NCBI GenBank assembly: GCA_016716835.1
Contig: JADJUW010000003.1
Location: 186,001-250,000, forward strand
DNA from: Myxococcales bacterium
GTDB lineage: Bacteria; Myxococcota_A; Polyangia; Haliangiales; Haliangiaceae
Length of the DNA stretch: 64,000 nt
Direction of reading: 5' to 3'
Part shown: piece by piece, positions 1 to 11,390 of the stretch
How the letters are laid out: the number at the start of each line of letters is the position of its first letter
Position numbering within the stretch: the first letter of the stretch is position 1
Notes under the pieces: model-generated
Told to the model about the DNA's origin: nothing
Seen by the model: only the letters and a program-made list of their open reading frames with translations
Databases searched by the model: none
Translations under genes and position numbers: made by a program

Positions 1-993
1 CTTGACCAGCACTTGCGAAACGGCATCGCCGTCCGGTTTAAGGTCCATGGTGATCGCGGTCTCGAGGGTTTCCGCCCCGGAGACGAGCTGCAGGCCCTTT
101 TCGCTCGCGATCCAGAAGCCACCCGGCAGCGGCCATGCGCCAAGCATCGCGCCGTTCGTCGCCTTGGGCTGCCAGGTGTGCGGTGAGCAGCTGATCGTGG
201 CGCCAATTTTGCCCGGTCGCTGGGCCACCGCTTCGACGATGCACGTATTGCTGAGCGCGTTGGCTTCTTTTTTGAAGCTAGGGCCCTTCTGAATCTCATC
301 GCCGCGGGTCAGCTGGACGCGGCTCTTGATGGTCCAGGTCGCGCCTTTCACAAAAAGCGTTTCGTATGGGCGTCCCGCAATGAACGAGGCGTCGCTTGAT
401 GAGGGCGCCGCGGCGAGAGGCTTGGCTTCGCCGAGCGCTTCGCCCATCTTTTTGTAGCTGTTAAACTCGACATCGAAGTCGCCATTGCAATCCCACGCCG
501 CACCAACGCTGGGAGGTGAGACGAGCGCGTATCGGATTTCGCCGTCGCTAACGCGGGTCAAGGTGGCGAAGCCTTCCACGGTGCTATTGCCTTGATGGTC
601 GCTGTTTTCGCATTGATATTTAAATTTCAGCGCTTGGGGGGTGGAAGCGGCAAGCGTTAGCCATGTCGCGCGCTCCGCTTGTGCCTTGCGGAGCTGCGAT
701 TCGCTGCTCCCGCTATCGGTCTGCCATTGGTTGACCGCGTAGTTTGTACCTGACTTAGAAATCTCGATCCAAAATTCAGTCCCGTTGGGCTCCTGGGTCA
801 TTTTAAAGCGCCCCGTGGGAAACTCGGTCGCTGCGATAGGTGCGGCCGCGGTCGTCGCGGGTGTCGGGGCAGCGTTCGCTGGAGCGGAAGGCGGTTCGGT
901 TTTGGAGCTAGATGACTGCTTGCACCCTCCGGCGAGGGCTGACGTTGCGATGAGGAGGGCGACGCTGTGTAAAGTTCGATGCCTACGTTGCAT
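1..993 (-). CDS. Secreted lipoprotein, 3' part missing at window edge
   Basis: The frame is open from an ATG at 993 to the left edge (331 codons, no stop), so the C-terminus lies outside the window. The N-terminus has a basic start, a hydrophobic stretch and a lipobox (LAGGC, Cys about residue 24), followed by a Ser/Thr/Pro/Ala-rich linker, so it should be an exported lipoprotein. The mature part is Trp-, Thr- and Ser-rich and contains a few Cys residues. I recognise no domain and assign no function. The frame is consistent throughout and its codon use matches the flanking genes. Confidence 0.75.
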   Translation of the reverse strand, partial: MQRRHRTLHSVALLIATSALAGGCKQSSSSKTEPPSAPANAAPTPATTAAAPIAATEFPTGRFKMTQEPNGTEFWIEISKSGTNYAVNQWQTDSGSSESQLRKAQAERATWLTLAASTPQALKFKYQCENSDHQGNSTVEGFATLTRVSDGEIRYALVSPPSVGAAWDCNGDFDVEFNSYKKMGEALGEAKPLAAAPSSSDASFIAGRPYETLFVKGATWTIKSRVQLTRGDEIQKGPSFKKEANALSNTCIVEAVAQRPGKIGATISCSPHTWQPKATNGAMLGAWPLPGGFWIASEKGLQLVSGAETLETAITMDLKPDGDAVSQVLVK

Positions 994-1142
994 GGCGGGG
1001 TTCGCTTTCTTCGTTGGTGTGGCGGAGCGGCGGGCCACCGTGGTTATGATCGAAGCCCTTGGCTTGCAACGAAAAACATCAACGAGGGCGAACAATTAAG
1101 CGGTGGGTAACGTTCAGTCTTGGTGACGATGGTGCCAGCGAC

Positions 1143-2108
1143 TTACGTCGCCGTGGTGACCGGAAATTTAAGCCCGTAGCGATGCATGGTCTGCACGAAA
1201 TCGGCGGGTAGCGCGCTGCTCAAGTCGACGCGCAGGCCGGTCACCGGATGCACAAAGCCAAGCGACGCCGCATGCAGCATGAGGCGCGGCGCCTGATATT
1301 CGGTGTGTTCGTGCTTGCGCCAATTGCGGATGTAAACCTCTTCGCCGAGCAAGGGATGGCCGTCCTCGGAGAGATGGATGCGAATCTGGTGCGTCTTGCC
1401 GGTTTCGAGCCGCACCGAGCACAGCGACACATCCTGGTTGTGATCGAGCACGGTGACGTGCGTGACGGCGCGCTTGCCCTGATTGAGATGCCGCGTCGAG
1501 CCGCGGATGCCGTCGCCGCGATCCGCGACGAGGTAGCTCTCAATGCGCTTGCTGCCCGCCATGCCGTGCACCAGGCAAAGGTAATGCCGCGAAATGGAGT
1601 GATCTCGAAATTGCGTGCCCAGCCCGAGCTCGGCGCGCTTAGACTTGGCAAACGCGAGCAGGCCCGAGGTCGCCTTGTCGATGCGATGCACGACGTGCAA
1701 CGGAATCTCCGTGGCGCCCTTGCCACCGCGTCGCCAAGCGGCGCGGATCATGTCCATCGCCGTGTTGCCCTCGCGATGGTCGTACGGCACGCTCGAGATG
1801 CCGCTCGGCTTGTCGATGACGACGACGTGCGCATCATCATACGCGAGCACGGCCTCGCGCGAGAGGTCGATGGGCCTGGGCGCGCCCAGGTTCAGCTCGA
1901 TCATGTTGCCCGCATGGAGTAAAAACCCCGGATCGACCACGACGCGGCCGTTGACGGCCAGCTTGCCGCCTTCGATCCATCGTTTGACCTGCGTCCACGC
2001 CTGATCCGTGTGTTTACGCACCTCAGCCGCCAAACGCGTAGGCGTCGTGCATTGCCACGAGGTTTTGTGGGAAGTGTCATACCAAGCCGTGTCCGTGCAG
2101 TGCGCCAT
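1143..2108 (-). CDS. RluA-family RNA pseudouridine synthase
   Basis: This 321-residue protein should isomerise specific uridines of rRNA or tRNA to pseudouridine in the cytoplasm. The N-terminal about 90 residues look like an S4-type RNA-binding module (WTQVKRWIEGGKLAVNGRVV). The catalytic motif follows as HRIDKATSGLLAF near residues 140-153, with the Asp that attacks the uridine. A later KTHQIRIHL motif is also typical of RluA, RluC and RluD. Length fits the family. Which uridine is modified cannot be read from the sequence. It converges on the partial lipoprotein to its left and is divergent from the Gly-rich lipoprotein. Confidence 0.88.
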   Translation of the reverse strand: MAHCTDTAWYDTSHKTSWQCTTPTRLAAEVRKHTDQAWTQVKRWIEGGKLAVNGRVVVDPGFLLHAGNMIELNLGAPRPIDLSREAVLAYDDAHVVVIDKPSGISSVPYDHREGNTAMDMIRAAWRRGGKGATEIPLHVVHRIDKATSGLLAFAKSKRAELGLGTQFRDHSISRHYLCLVHGMAGSKRIESYLVADRGDGIRGSTRHLNQGKRAVTHVTVLDHNQDVSLCSVRLETGKTHQIRIHLSEDGHPLLGEEVYIRNWRKHEHTEYQAPRLMLHAASLGFVHPVTGLRVDLSSALPADFVQTMHRYGLKFPVTTAT

Positions 2109-2186
2109 ACCGTACCACGGGCCCTGGCACCCCGAACGGGGTGATAATTAATTGCGCCTCCCAGGCAACTTTGTGATGCTGCGCGC

Positions 2187-3647
2187 ATGCGAGCGTTTGC
2201 CAGCCTGGTCGCGTTTCTCCTCTTGGCATGCGCCGAGGGTTCGGCGGTAGCGCCGACGCCCGATGCCGACCCGACGCCAACCCCCAGCCCGGTCGATTGC
2301 GGCGACCTTACGTGTGACGCCATTTACGTCGATGGAACGGCCGGCGACGATGCCGCGGCCGGCACTAAGGTGGCACCCAAAAAGACCATCGGCGCCGGCA
2401 TCGCGGCCGCCGCAGCTACCCCGACGACGCGCGCGGTGTTTGTGCGCGCCGGCATCTATGCGGAGTCGATCGCGATGGCCAGTGGCGTCGCGGTGCATGG
2501 CGGGTTTGACGCCGCGTGGGCGCGTCCCGAAAATGCCGCCATCGCCACCGAAATTCGCGGCGGCCTGATTGCGGTGATCTTCAATAATCTGTCAGCAAAA
2601 ACCGTGCTCGATCGCGTGGTCGTTAAGAGCGCGGATGCGGAGTACGCCGGCCAAAGTTCGATAGGCATCGTGTTGCTCGGCAGCAGCGACGTGCAATTGC
2701 GCGATGTCGACGTGCTGGCGGGACGGGGCGCGGATGGCGCGGTAGGCGGCGCCGGCACGGTTGGCGCAAGCGGCAGCGCGGGCGGCATTGGTCGGCCTGG
2801 TTGTGAACAGGACGCAGGTCTATTTTGCTCAGGTTGTGCGCGACCAACGGGTGGCTCGAGCGGATATTCATCATGCAGCCGCAGTGGTGGCGTCGGAGGA
2901 CGACCAGGCCAAGGTGGCGGCGCCGCAGATCCTGGCGGAATCGGCAGCATCGGCACCGCGGGTGGTTTTGGCGGTTATGGCGGCGGCGGCGGTCATGGTG
3001 GCAGCGGTGGCATCGGCAGCGCGGGCACGCTTGGCGTGGCGGGCGCCGGCGGTGGCGCGCTCGGCACATTTACGCTGGCCGCTTATATCGGTGCCAAGGG
3101 TGGCGATGGCGTGATCGGCGGCCATGGCAATGGTGGCGGTGGCGGTGGTGGTGGTGGTGGCGGCAACGACTCGTGCAACAGCTACGGCTCATCGGGCGGC
3201 GGCGGTGGCGGCGGCGGTTGCGGGGGTGCGGGCGGCAAAGGTGGTGGCGGCGCCGGTGGTTCGTTCGCCGTCATCTCATATGACAGCAATCTGTTGTTGA
3301 CCTCATCGCGGCTCACCGCGGGTGGTGGCGGCACCGGTGGGCCGGGCGGCGTCGGCGGCAATGGCGGTAACGGCGGCAATGGCGGCGCGGGTGGCCCGTA
3401 CGGCGGTTCCGGCGAACAAGACGACGGCGGCAATGGCGCTGCCGGGGGGCGTGGTGGTGGTGGTGGTCGTGGCGGCCAAGGTGGCGGGGGTGGCGGTGGT
3501 CCGTCGATCGGGCTGGTGTGTGCCGGCGCGACGACGCTGACCGTGGAAGCTTCAACGCTAACTCCTGGCGCGGGCGGTGTAGGCGGCAGCGGCGGGAACG
3601 CGGGCGCCACGGGGCTTGCCGCGGCGTCGCATCTGTGTCCGTCCTAA
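2187..3647 (+). CDS. DUF1565-like, extremely Gly-rich surface lipoprotein
   Basis: The 486-residue product starts with a signal peptide and lipobox (LLLAC, Cys about residue 15), so it is probably a surface or periplasmic lipoprotein. Residues about 40-180 resemble the DUF1565/beta-helix beginning found in many myxobacterial lipoproteins ([15 protein letters not shown], then [12 protein letters not shown]). From about residue 185 to the end it is dominated by Gly-Gly-x and poly-Gly runs broken by short hydrophobic segments, with a few Cys. The function is unknown; an adhesive or matrix role would be a guess. Its stop codon overlaps the stop of the convergent gluQ gene. Confidence 0.75.
   Translation: MRAFASLVAFLLLACAEGSAVAPTPDADPTPTPSPVDCGDLTCDAIYVDGTAGDDAAAGTKVAPKKTIGAGIAAAAATPTTRAVFVRAGIYAESIAMASGVAVHGGFDAAWARPENAAIATEIRGGLIAVIFNNLSAKTVLDRVVVKSADAEYAGQSSIGIVLLGSSDVQLRDVDVLAGRGADGAVGGAGTVGASGSAGGIGRPGCEQDAGLFCSGCARPTGGSSGYSSCSRSGGVGGRPGQGGGAADPGGIGSIGTAGGFGGYGGGGGHGGSGGIGSAGTLGVAGAGGGALGTFTLAAYIGAKGGDGVIGGHGNGGGGGGGGGGGNDSCNSYGSSGGGGGGGGCGGAGGKGGGGAGGSFAVISYDSNLLLTSSRLTAGGGGTGGPGGVGGNGGNGGNGGAGGPYGGSGEQDDGGNGAAGGRGGGGGRGGQGGGGGGGPSIGLVCAGATTLTVEASTLTPGAGGVGGSGGNAGATGLAAASHLCPS
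2880..3600 (+). repeat. Low-complexity GGC/GGT-rich coding repeat
   Basis: A long run of GGN codons encodes imperfect Gly-Gly-x repeats inside the lipoprotein above. The repeats are degenerate, of variable length and without spacers, so they are a protein repeat and not a CRISPR array. The antisense strand reads as Pro-rich open frames, which are shadows. Confidence 0.8.
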
Positions 3648-4579
3648 ACCGGCAACAAGCGCGCTTGCGCAGGATCGAAGCGCACCGCGACGTCATCCGC
3701 GGCGACGCGTTGCCACGAAAAATCGCGCACGAGGGCGTCCGGTGAGGTGGACGTCGCCTCGCTGGTGAGGCCCATGAGCGCGGCCAACATGCCGCAGAGC
3801 TGCGGCGCGGTGAGGCCGGCGGCACGCAAATGCGATAAGGGATACGAGCCGTGCAGCTTGGCGAGCTTTTCGCCCTCGGCGGCGAGCAGCAACGGATGAT
3901 GGCGATAGGTCGGCGTGGGGTAGCCGAGCATGCGTTGCAGCGCCACCTGCGTCGCCGTGCTCGGCGCGATGTCGCGGCCGCGCACGATGCGCGTGATGCC
4001 GTCCGCCGCGTCGTCGACGACAACCGCGAGCATGTACGCGATGGCGCCGTTGTTGCTGCGCACGACCGGATCGCCTAGGTCGCGCGCGGGTGCTTGCGAC
4101 AGGTCGGCGCCGCCTTCATCGCGAACCTGCACCACGCCGTCGGGCAGGCATACGCGCAGCGCCGCTGGCGACGATCGCCATTGCGCCGCGCTTAGCACGC
4201 TTTCGCGGCAGCGGTTGTCATAAATCAAGCTGCCGTCGGCGGCACGTCGCCCGCCCGCGCGAGCTTTGCGGCTGCAGGTGCACGCGTACAAAACGCCCAA
4301 CCTCGCGAGCTCATCGATCGCGGCGTCGTGCGCGCCGCGCCGCTTTGACTGCAAGACCACGGCGTCCCACGTAAGCCCAAGCCATGCCAAGCCGTCGATC
4401 ATCGCCTGTGCCAGCGCCGGGGTGCTGCGGGTATGATCGACGTCTTCGAGGCGCAGCAGCGCCTGCGCACCGTCGTGCCTGGCATCAAGCCAGACGAGCA
4501 ACGCCGACAGCAAGGTGCCGGGATGGGGCTCGCCGGTCGGCGATGGCGCAAAACGCGAGGTGGCAGGCAGCAACGCCAT
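3644..4579 (-). CDS. gluQ: Glutamyl-Q tRNA(Asp) synthetase-like protein
   Basis: The product resembles the catalytic half of glutamyl-tRNA synthetase and lacks the anticodon-binding domain, as in GluQ/YadB, which attaches glutamate to queuosine of tRNA(Asp). The class I signature is present as [17 protein letters not shown], where the usual HxGH reads HPGT, followed by [12 protein letters not shown]. The KMSKS-like loop is [14 protein letters not shown]. Three Cys and a Tyr around CTCSRKAR...YDNRC match the zinc-binding element. I chose the internal ATG at 4579 (311 residues) because the open frame upstream has no family similarity. A tgt gene elsewhere in the window belongs to the queuosine pathway on which GluQ would act. 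Confidence 0.85.
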   Translation of the reverse strand: MALLPATSRFAPSPTGEPHPGTLLSALLVWLDARHDGAQALLRLEDVDHTRSTPALAQAMIDGLAWLGLTWDAVVLQSKRRGAHDAAIDELARLGVLYACTCSRKARAGGRRAADGSLIYDNRCRESVLSAAQWRSSPAALRVCLPDGVVQVRDEGGADLSQAPARDLGDPVVRSNNGAIAYMLAVVVDDAADGITRIVRGRDIAPSTATQVALQRMLGYPTPTYRHHPLLLAAEGEKLAKLHGSYPLSHLRAAGLTAPQLCGMLAALMGLTSEATSTSPDALVRDFSWQRVAADDVAVRFDPAQARLLPV

Positions 4580-4669
4580 GTGGAATGCATCGCAGCATGC
4601 AGCAAAAGCATTTGGCGCGCAAATCCTGATGCGATCGCGGGCGCGCCTTGCTACCAATGGCCGACCATC

Positions 4670-5398
4670 ATGTCCGCCGTCGTGCCTCCGATCGTGCCGC
4701 TTGAGCTTCGCACCGAGGCCGAGCGCTTGCTCATGAGGTACCTACAAGAAGTCGTCGAGCCGTTTAACTTTTGTCCGTGGGCTAAGGCGACGCGCAGCCG
4801 CGAGGAGTTATGGATCGAAGTCGCCGTGTCGACCTCGCTGGCTACCTTGGCGGCGCAGCTTGGCCAGTTTGTACGTGCCAGCGAGCCGGTGGTGGAAACC
4901 GCCGATGGCACGTCGCCAACCGGGCGCACTCGTCCGGTTGCTACCATTGGCATGATCGTGTTTGCCGCTTCGAACATGTCGTCAAAGAAATTACTCGAAG
5001 TGCGGGATTTGCTGCTCGCGCACGCGGGCGTGCAAGAAAAACTCGGCGCGTGGCCCGGCCTCGTCATCGCCGATTTTCATCCAGCGGCTGCCGAGCCCGA
5101 CCTGCGTTCGCCCAGTCGGCTCTTGCCGTTCGTGCGACGTTCGCCCGATCCGATGTTGCAGCTCGCGCGGCGCACCACCATTGAATCGGTTACACGAGGT
5201 GGCGCCAACATGATCGAACCCAGCGAGCAGCTGGCCGCGCTGATCGGCCACAAAACGCTCATCGGCCAAAGCACCGCGGACGAGATTGCGTCGCGCAATC
5301 ACGAAACGATGCGCGCGCAGGCGGCCGACGTACAGGCCATCTCTAATGACATCGCGCGCGACCGCGCGGAGACGTATCTGCGCTTGGGCTTGCTGTAG
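4670..5398 (+). CDS. DUF1415-family protein
   Basis: The 242-residue protein fits the DUF1415 family of unknown function. The recognisable N-terminal element is [16 protein letters not shown] followed by EPFNFCPWA, matching the family's conserved 'V-x-x-LN-x-CPFA' signature with its Cys. There is no signal peptide or membrane segment, so it is probably cytoplasmic. A longer open frame upstream overlaps gluQ on the other strand, so I start at the ATG at 4670. A -10-like TACCAA lies 12 bases before it. It converges on the kinase gene at its 3' end. Confidence 0.75.
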   Translation: MSAVVPPIVPLELRTEAERLLMRYLQEVVEPFNFCPWAKATRSREELWIEVAVSTSLATLAAQLGQFVRASEPVVETADGTSPTGRTRPVATIGMIVFAASNMSSKKLLEVRDLLLAHAGVQEKLGAWPGLVIADFHPAAAEPDLRSPSRLLPFVRRSPDPMLQLARRTTIESVTRGGANMIEPSEQLAALIGHKTLIGQSTADEIASRNHETMRAQAADVQAISNDIARDRAETYLRLGLL

Positions 5399-5403
5399 CG
5401 GGA

Positions 5404-6696
5404 TCAGCGCCCGATAATGCGTTCCCACCACTTTTTGGGTGGCAGCTGCGGCGTGGCGGCGCCACCGGTTGACACGCCGGTTGCGGTCGGATCGCGGCCG
5501 GCACCGGTTGCAATGCGGCCCGAGTCAATTGGTGGCGGCGTGGTGGTTAGATCGGTCTTGTCCTTGTCGCGTGCAAGCGCGCGCAAGCGCACCGTATTGA
5601 CCGCATCCGAGATGTCGCTGGCGCTGACCGCGGCGCCCATGCCGGGTGGATTGGTGATGGTGCGGCTCATCGAAAGTGACGCGGACGGTTCGGGCATCTT
5701 GTAGGCGGCGATCGTCGCCATGGCCTCTTCCTCGAGGGCGAGCTCTTTGCGGAACATTTGGCGCACAAACTGGCGCAGCTCGCGCGGCTCAAAATGAAAC
5801 GGCTTAAGCGCCGCCTCGAGATCTTGGTGCAGCTCGGCGGCGGTCTGATAACGCGCCTCGACATCGCGCGCAAGCGCGCGCAGCACGATGGTGTCGATCT
5901 CAGGCGGCACGCGGCGATTTTGCGCCGATGGCGCGGCGACCTCGGCCTTGCGCACTTTTTCCATCAGGCCAAATTCGGTGTCGCCGCGAAAGAGCTTCTC
6001 GGTGGTGAGCAGCTCGTGCAGCACGATGCCGAGCGAAAATATATCCGAGCGCGCGTCGAGCGGCATGCCGCGAATCTGCTCGGGCGACATGTAGCTGTAT
6101 TTGCCCTTGAGGGTGCCAATCTCGGTGGTGAAACGCAGCTGCGCCTGGGCGATGCCGAAATCTAGGAGCTTGACCTGGCCGTCGTACGAAATTCGGACAT
6201 TCGCCGGCGAGACGTCGCGGTTGACGATTTGCAAGGGGCGACCTTCGGCGTCGACCATGCCATGCGCAAACGCCAAGGCCTCGGCGATCTTGCTCGCAAT
6301 ATACAGCGCGTGTGGCACCTGCACCCGGGTGTCGCTCTGTTGGCACCGCTTCAGCAATTCGGATAGATCGCAGCCCGCGATGTACTCGAGCGTCAAAAAA
6401 TGGCGGCCCTCGCAGCGCCCCGCATCGACGGTGCCGACGATGCACGGATGCTTGAGCAGCTTGGCGAGCTTGCTCTCGCGATTGAACATGTCGACGAATT
6501 TGGCTTGGCGCGCCAGTGAGGGGCGCATGATTTTCATCGCGACCACCGGTGCCTCGGGGTCCTTGCCATCGCGGGCGCGATAGACCTCGGCCATGCCGCC
6601 GCGTGCGATCAGGCCAAACAGCCAGTACTTGCCAAACGGCGCCGGCGCCTCGGGCGAACCCGCCGAGAGCTTGGTTTCGCTTGGTGCGCGCTCCAT
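5404..6696 (-). CDS. Eukaryote-like Ser/Thr protein kinase with altered HRD motif
   Basis: A Pkn-type kinase of 430 residues. The kinase domain (about residues 20-290) has a Gly loop ARGGMAEVYRA, the ATP-binding Lys in VAMKIM (K55), the Mg-binding DFG (D179) and the activation-segment end KGKYSYMSPEQ. The catalytic loop reads NRDVSPAN (D161), so the His of HRD is replaced by Asn while the catalytic Asp is kept. The C-terminal about 130 residues are low complexity, rich in Thr and Pro, with no membrane segment. I chose the ATG at 6696 because a TACCAT hexamer lies 10 bases upstream and the family homology begins soon after; an ATG at 6741 is possible. Confidence 0.85.
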   Translation of the reverse strand: MERAPSETKLSAGSPEAPAPFGKYWLFGLIARGGMAEVYRARDGKDPEAPVVAMKIMRPSLARQAKFVDMFNRESKLAKLLKHPCIVGTVDAGRCEGRHFLTLEYIAGCDLSELLKRCQQSDTRVQVPHALYIASKIAEALAFAHGMVDAEGRPLQIVNRDVSPANVRISYDGQVKLLDFGIAQAQLRFTTEIGTLKGKYSYMSPEQIRGMPLDARSDIFSLGIVLHELLTTEKLFRGDTEFGLMEKVRKAEVAAPSAQNRRVPPEIDTIVLRALARDVEARYQTAAELHQDLEAALKPFHFEPRELRQFVRQMFRKELALEEEAMATIAAYKMPEPSASLSMSRTITNPPGMGAAVSASDISDAVNTVRLRALARDKDKTDLTTTPPPIDSGRIATGAGRDPTATGVSTGGAATPQLPPKKWWERIIGR

Positions 6697-6774
6697 GGAA
6701 GCTAAAATGGTACCCGGTTTGGCCGCCCGGGGAACATGCATTTAGCCGCGAACTTGCAGTATACTTTATGGCCT
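6697..6774. promoter_or_regulatory. Divergent promoter region between two kinase genes
   Basis: Two -10-like hexamers lie close to opposite start codons: TATACT at 6760-6765 (plus strand), 9 bases before ATG 6775, and TACCAT at 6707-6712 (minus strand), 10 bases before ATG 6696. Neither start has a Shine-Dalgarno sequence. -35 elements are not convincing. If both hexamers are real, both kinase mRNAs would be leaderless or nearly so. Confidence 0.45.
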
Positions 6775-8817
<2,043 letters not shown>

Positions 8818-8825
8818 CCGTTGCC

Positions 8826-10544
8826 ATGAATTGGCAGTTGGCGCGCAATTCGCGGTTTGCTGGGCGACCAGGGCCAGTGGTCTTGGTCGTGCTCGATGGC
8901 GTTGGGCTTGGGGCAGGTGACGCCGGCGATGCCGTGGTCGCGGCGAAAACGCCCACGCTCGACGCGATCGCGGCGCTCGGACACACCCGTGCGCTGACCG
9001 CGCATGGCACGGCGGTCGGCCTACCGAGCGATGACGACATGGGCAACAGCGAGGTTGGCCACAACGCGCTCGGCGCGGGCATGGTGCCTACGCAGGGCGC
9101 GGCGCTCGTGCAACGGGCCATCGCCAGCGGCGCGCTCATGCGAAGCGAGGCCTTTGTCACCTGTGTTCGCCGCAGCGCGCAGGGAGGCGCCTTGCACTTG
9201 CTTGGCTTATTGTCCGACGGCAACGTGCATGCGCATATCGATCATCTCATCGCCATGTTGCGCGCGGCGGCCACCGCAGGGGTGCGGCGCTTGTTCGTGC
9301 ACATCTTGCTCGATGGGCGCGATGTCGCGCCGACCAGCGCGCTCACCTATATCGAGGTGCTCGAGCGCGAGCTGGCGAGCCTGCGTGCGGGTGGATGTGA
9401 AGCGGCCATCGCCTCGGGTGGCGGGCGCATGTCGATCACGATGGATCGCTACGAGGCCGACTGGGACATGGTCGCGCGCGGATGGCGAACCCACGTGCAC
9501 GGGGAGGCGCGGCGGTTTCCCAGCGCGGCGCAAGCGATCTTGACGTTTCGCGGCGAGGCGCCCGGCATCATTGATCAGGACCTGCCGGCGTTTGTGATTG
9601 CGGACGCCGATGGGGGCGCACCTATCGCGCCGATGCGTGACGGCGACAGCGTCATTCTTTTTAATTTTCGCGGCGATCGGGCGATCGAAATCACCCGCGC
9701 GTTCGAGGCCGCCGCCGAGGCGCCGTGGGCGCCGTTTGACCGCGGCCCCGTTCCCTCCCTCTTTTTCGCCGGCATGATGCAATACGACGGTGACTTGCAG
9801 CTGCCGCGCCACTACTTAGTAAGCCCGCCTATCATCGAGCACACGATGGGCGAATACCTTGCCCGCAACGCCGTCCCACAGCTCGCGCTATCAGAGACGC
9901 AAAAATTTGGCCACGTGACCTATTTCTGGAATGGCAACCGCAGCGGCATGTTCGATCCGCATTACGAGACCTACGTGCAGATCGACTCCGATCGGGCGCC
10001 CTTTGACGAGCGGCCGTGGATGAAATGCGCCGAAATCACCGATGCGTTGATTACGCGGCTTGCCGATCGTGGGCCCGGCGCGCCGCGCTTTGTCCGCGTC
10101 AACTATCCCAATGGCGACATGGTGGGGCACACCGGCGCGTTTGACGCCACGGTGCTTGGCATCGAGGCCGTCGACTTGCAGCTGGCGCGCTTGCAACGCG
10201 CGGTGCAGCAGCATCAGGGCATCTTGGTGCTCACCGCCGATCACGGCAACGCCGATGAGATGTATCAGCGCGACAAGCGCGGCCAAACGCTGCGCGATGC
10301 GCAGACGGGCGCGCCACTGGTCAAGACCAGCCATAGCCTTGCGCCGGTGCCCTTTATGATCTACGACCCGAGCTATGCAGGCGAGTACGCGTTGGCGGCG
10401 CCGCAACGCATCTGGCGCGCTGCCCCGCCACAAGTTGCGGTAACGCCTGCCGGCGGCCTTGGCCATGTCGCGGCAACATGCTTAGAATTGCTCGGCTACC
10501 AGGCGCCTGAGGGCATGTTGCCCTCCCTTCTGGCGCGGCGGTAG
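8826..10544 (+). CDS. gpmI: 2,3-bisphosphoglycerate-independent phosphoglycerate mutase
   Basis: Interconverts 3- and 2-phosphoglycerate in glycolysis and gluconeogenesis. The 572-residue product has the alkaline-phosphatase-fold metal site at the N-terminus (VLVVLDGVGLG), the catalytic Ser segment (DDDMGNSEVGHNALGAG), the substrate-binding parts (HVHAHIDHL, LDGRDVAPTSA) and the C-terminal metal ligands (NYPNGDMVGHTG and LTADHGNADEM). The length is slightly above the usual 510-550. It starts 8 bases after the kinase stop and may be cotranscribed with it. Confidence 0.96.
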   Translation: MNWQLARNSRFAGRPGPVVLVVLDGVGLGAGDAGDAVVAAKTPTLDAIAALGHTRALTAHGTAVGLPSDDDMGNSEVGHNALGAGMVPTQGAALVQRAIASGALMRSEAFVTCVRRSAQGGALHLLGLLSDGNVHAHIDHLIAMLRAAATAGVRRLFVHILLDGRDVAPTSALTYIEVLERELASLRAGGCEAAIASGGGRMSITMDRYEADWDMVARGWRTHVHGEARRFPSAAQAILTFRGEAPGIIDQDLPAFVIADADGGAPIAPMRDGDSVILFNFRGDRAIEITRAFEAAAEAPWAPFDRGPVPSLFFAGMMQYDGDLQLPRHYLVSPPIIEHTMGEYLARNAVPQLALSETQKFGHVTYFWNGNRSGMFDPHYETYVQIDSDRAPFDERPWMKCAEITDALITRLADRGPGAPRFVRVNYPNGDMVGHTGAFDATVLGIEAVDLQLARLQRAVQQHQGILVLTADHGNADEMYQRDKRGQTLRDAQTGAPLVKTSHSLAPVPFMIYDPSYAGEYALAAPQRIWRAAPPQVAVTPAGGLGHVAATCLELLGYQAPEGMLPSLLARR

Positions 10545-10561
10545 GGTATGGTGACGGGGCT

Positions 10562-11134
10562 ATGAAGGTAAAGGTGCTCGTAGGCGGCGCGGTGGTGCTG
10601 ATGCTCGCGCTGATCGCCTTCATCGTCGTGCAAGTGACGTCGCGGCCGCAGGGCGATGGCCCCCCCGGCGTCGCGGCTCGGGTCGTGCCGGCCGCGGCCG
10701 CCGCGTGCGATCCTGGGCGCGGCGACTGCCTGCCCAAGCTCGATTTTGTCGATCACAACGGCATCGTGTTTGCCGCCCCCTCGCTCGCAGGCAAGGTGGT
10801 CGTGGTGAACTTCTGGGCCACGTGGTGCAAGCCCTGCCAAAAAGAAATTCCCGATTTCAATCGCGTCTATACCGCTTACAAAGATCGAGGCGTGGTGTTT
10901 CTCGGCGTCATGACGGATGCGCCAGAGCCAGGCATATTGCTCAATTTTATGAGCGACTACGAAATGACGTATCCGGTGATTCCCGCGACCAATGACAATC
11001 TCTTGGCCTTTGGCTATCCCGAGGCCATTCCAACCACGTTTATCTACGATCGCGCCGGCAATCGGCGGACGATGAAGCGCGGCGCGCTCGAAGAAAAAGA
11101 ATTGCGAGAGGTCATCGATGAGCTCGTGCGCTAG
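10562..11134 (+). CDS. Membrane-anchored thioredoxin-fold (TlpA/ResA-like) protein
   Basis: A 190-residue protein with an N-terminal membrane anchor (residues about 5-25, VLVGGAVVLMLALIAFIVVQV) and a periplasmic thioredoxin domain. The active site is NFWATWCKPCQKEIPDF, with the CxxC redox pair, and a cis-Pro segment AIPTTFIYDRAG. It probably reduces disulfides of exported proteins such as cytochrome c or lipoproteins. The next gene, a Cys-rich lipoprotein, overlaps its 3' end by 17 bases, suggesting cotranscription. A TATGGT hexamer at 10547-10552 is 9 bases before the ATG. Confidence 0.88.
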   Translation: MKVKVLVGGAVVLMLALIAFIVVQVTSRPQGDGPPGVAARVVPAAAAACDPGRGDCLPKLDFVDHNGIVFAAPSLAGKVVVVNFWATWCKPCQKEIPDFNRVYTAYKDRGVVFLGVMTDAPEPGILLNFMSDYEMTYPVIPATNDNLLAFGYPEAIPTTFIYDRAGNRRTMKRGALEEKELREVIDELVR

Positions 11135-11390
11135 CCGCGTGATGGCGTTGCTGCTGATCGTGGCGGCGAGCGCGGGTTGCCGCACGCCGGCGAGCGAACG
11201 GTGTCGCGAGTATTGCTCGCGCGGCGCCGATTGCGCCATACCCGCGGACAACAAGGCCTTCGACGAAGCCGAATGCGTCTCGACCTGTGCCGCGCTTGAG
11301 CGCGACGTGGTCGGCAAAAAATCCGTCGATACCCACATCGCGTGCATGGACGCGGCCAAGGATTGCGTCGCGATCCGGCAGTGTCTGTGA
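11118..11390 (+). CDS. Small Cys-rich lipoprotein
   Basis: A 90-residue protein with a signal peptide and a lipobox (ASAGC, Cys about residue 21). The mature part has seven further Cys in a pattern suggesting disulfides (CREYCSRGADC ... CVSTC ... C ... CVAIRQC). No domain is recognised. It overlaps the thioredoxin-fold gene by 17 bases and the SDR gene by one base, so these three form a transcription unit, and the thioredoxin-fold protein could act on its cysteines. That link is inference from position only. Confidence 0.7.
   Translation: MSSCASRVMALLLIVAASAGCRTPASERCREYCSRGADCAIPADNKAFDEAECVSTCAALERDVVGKKSVDTHIACMDAAKDCVAIRQCL

Noticed and set aside
2880..3600. Tandem repeats considered as CRISPR or minisatellite
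   Set aside because: Repeats are codon-level, irregular, without spacers, and encode Gly-rich protein.
3182..3610. Pro-rich minus-strand frame of 142 codons
   Set aside because: Pure antisense reading of the Gly-rich coding repeat.
4433..4669. N-terminal extension of the DUF1415 gene
   Set aside because: It overlaps gluQ on the other strand and lacks family similarity; the ATG at 4670 fits better.
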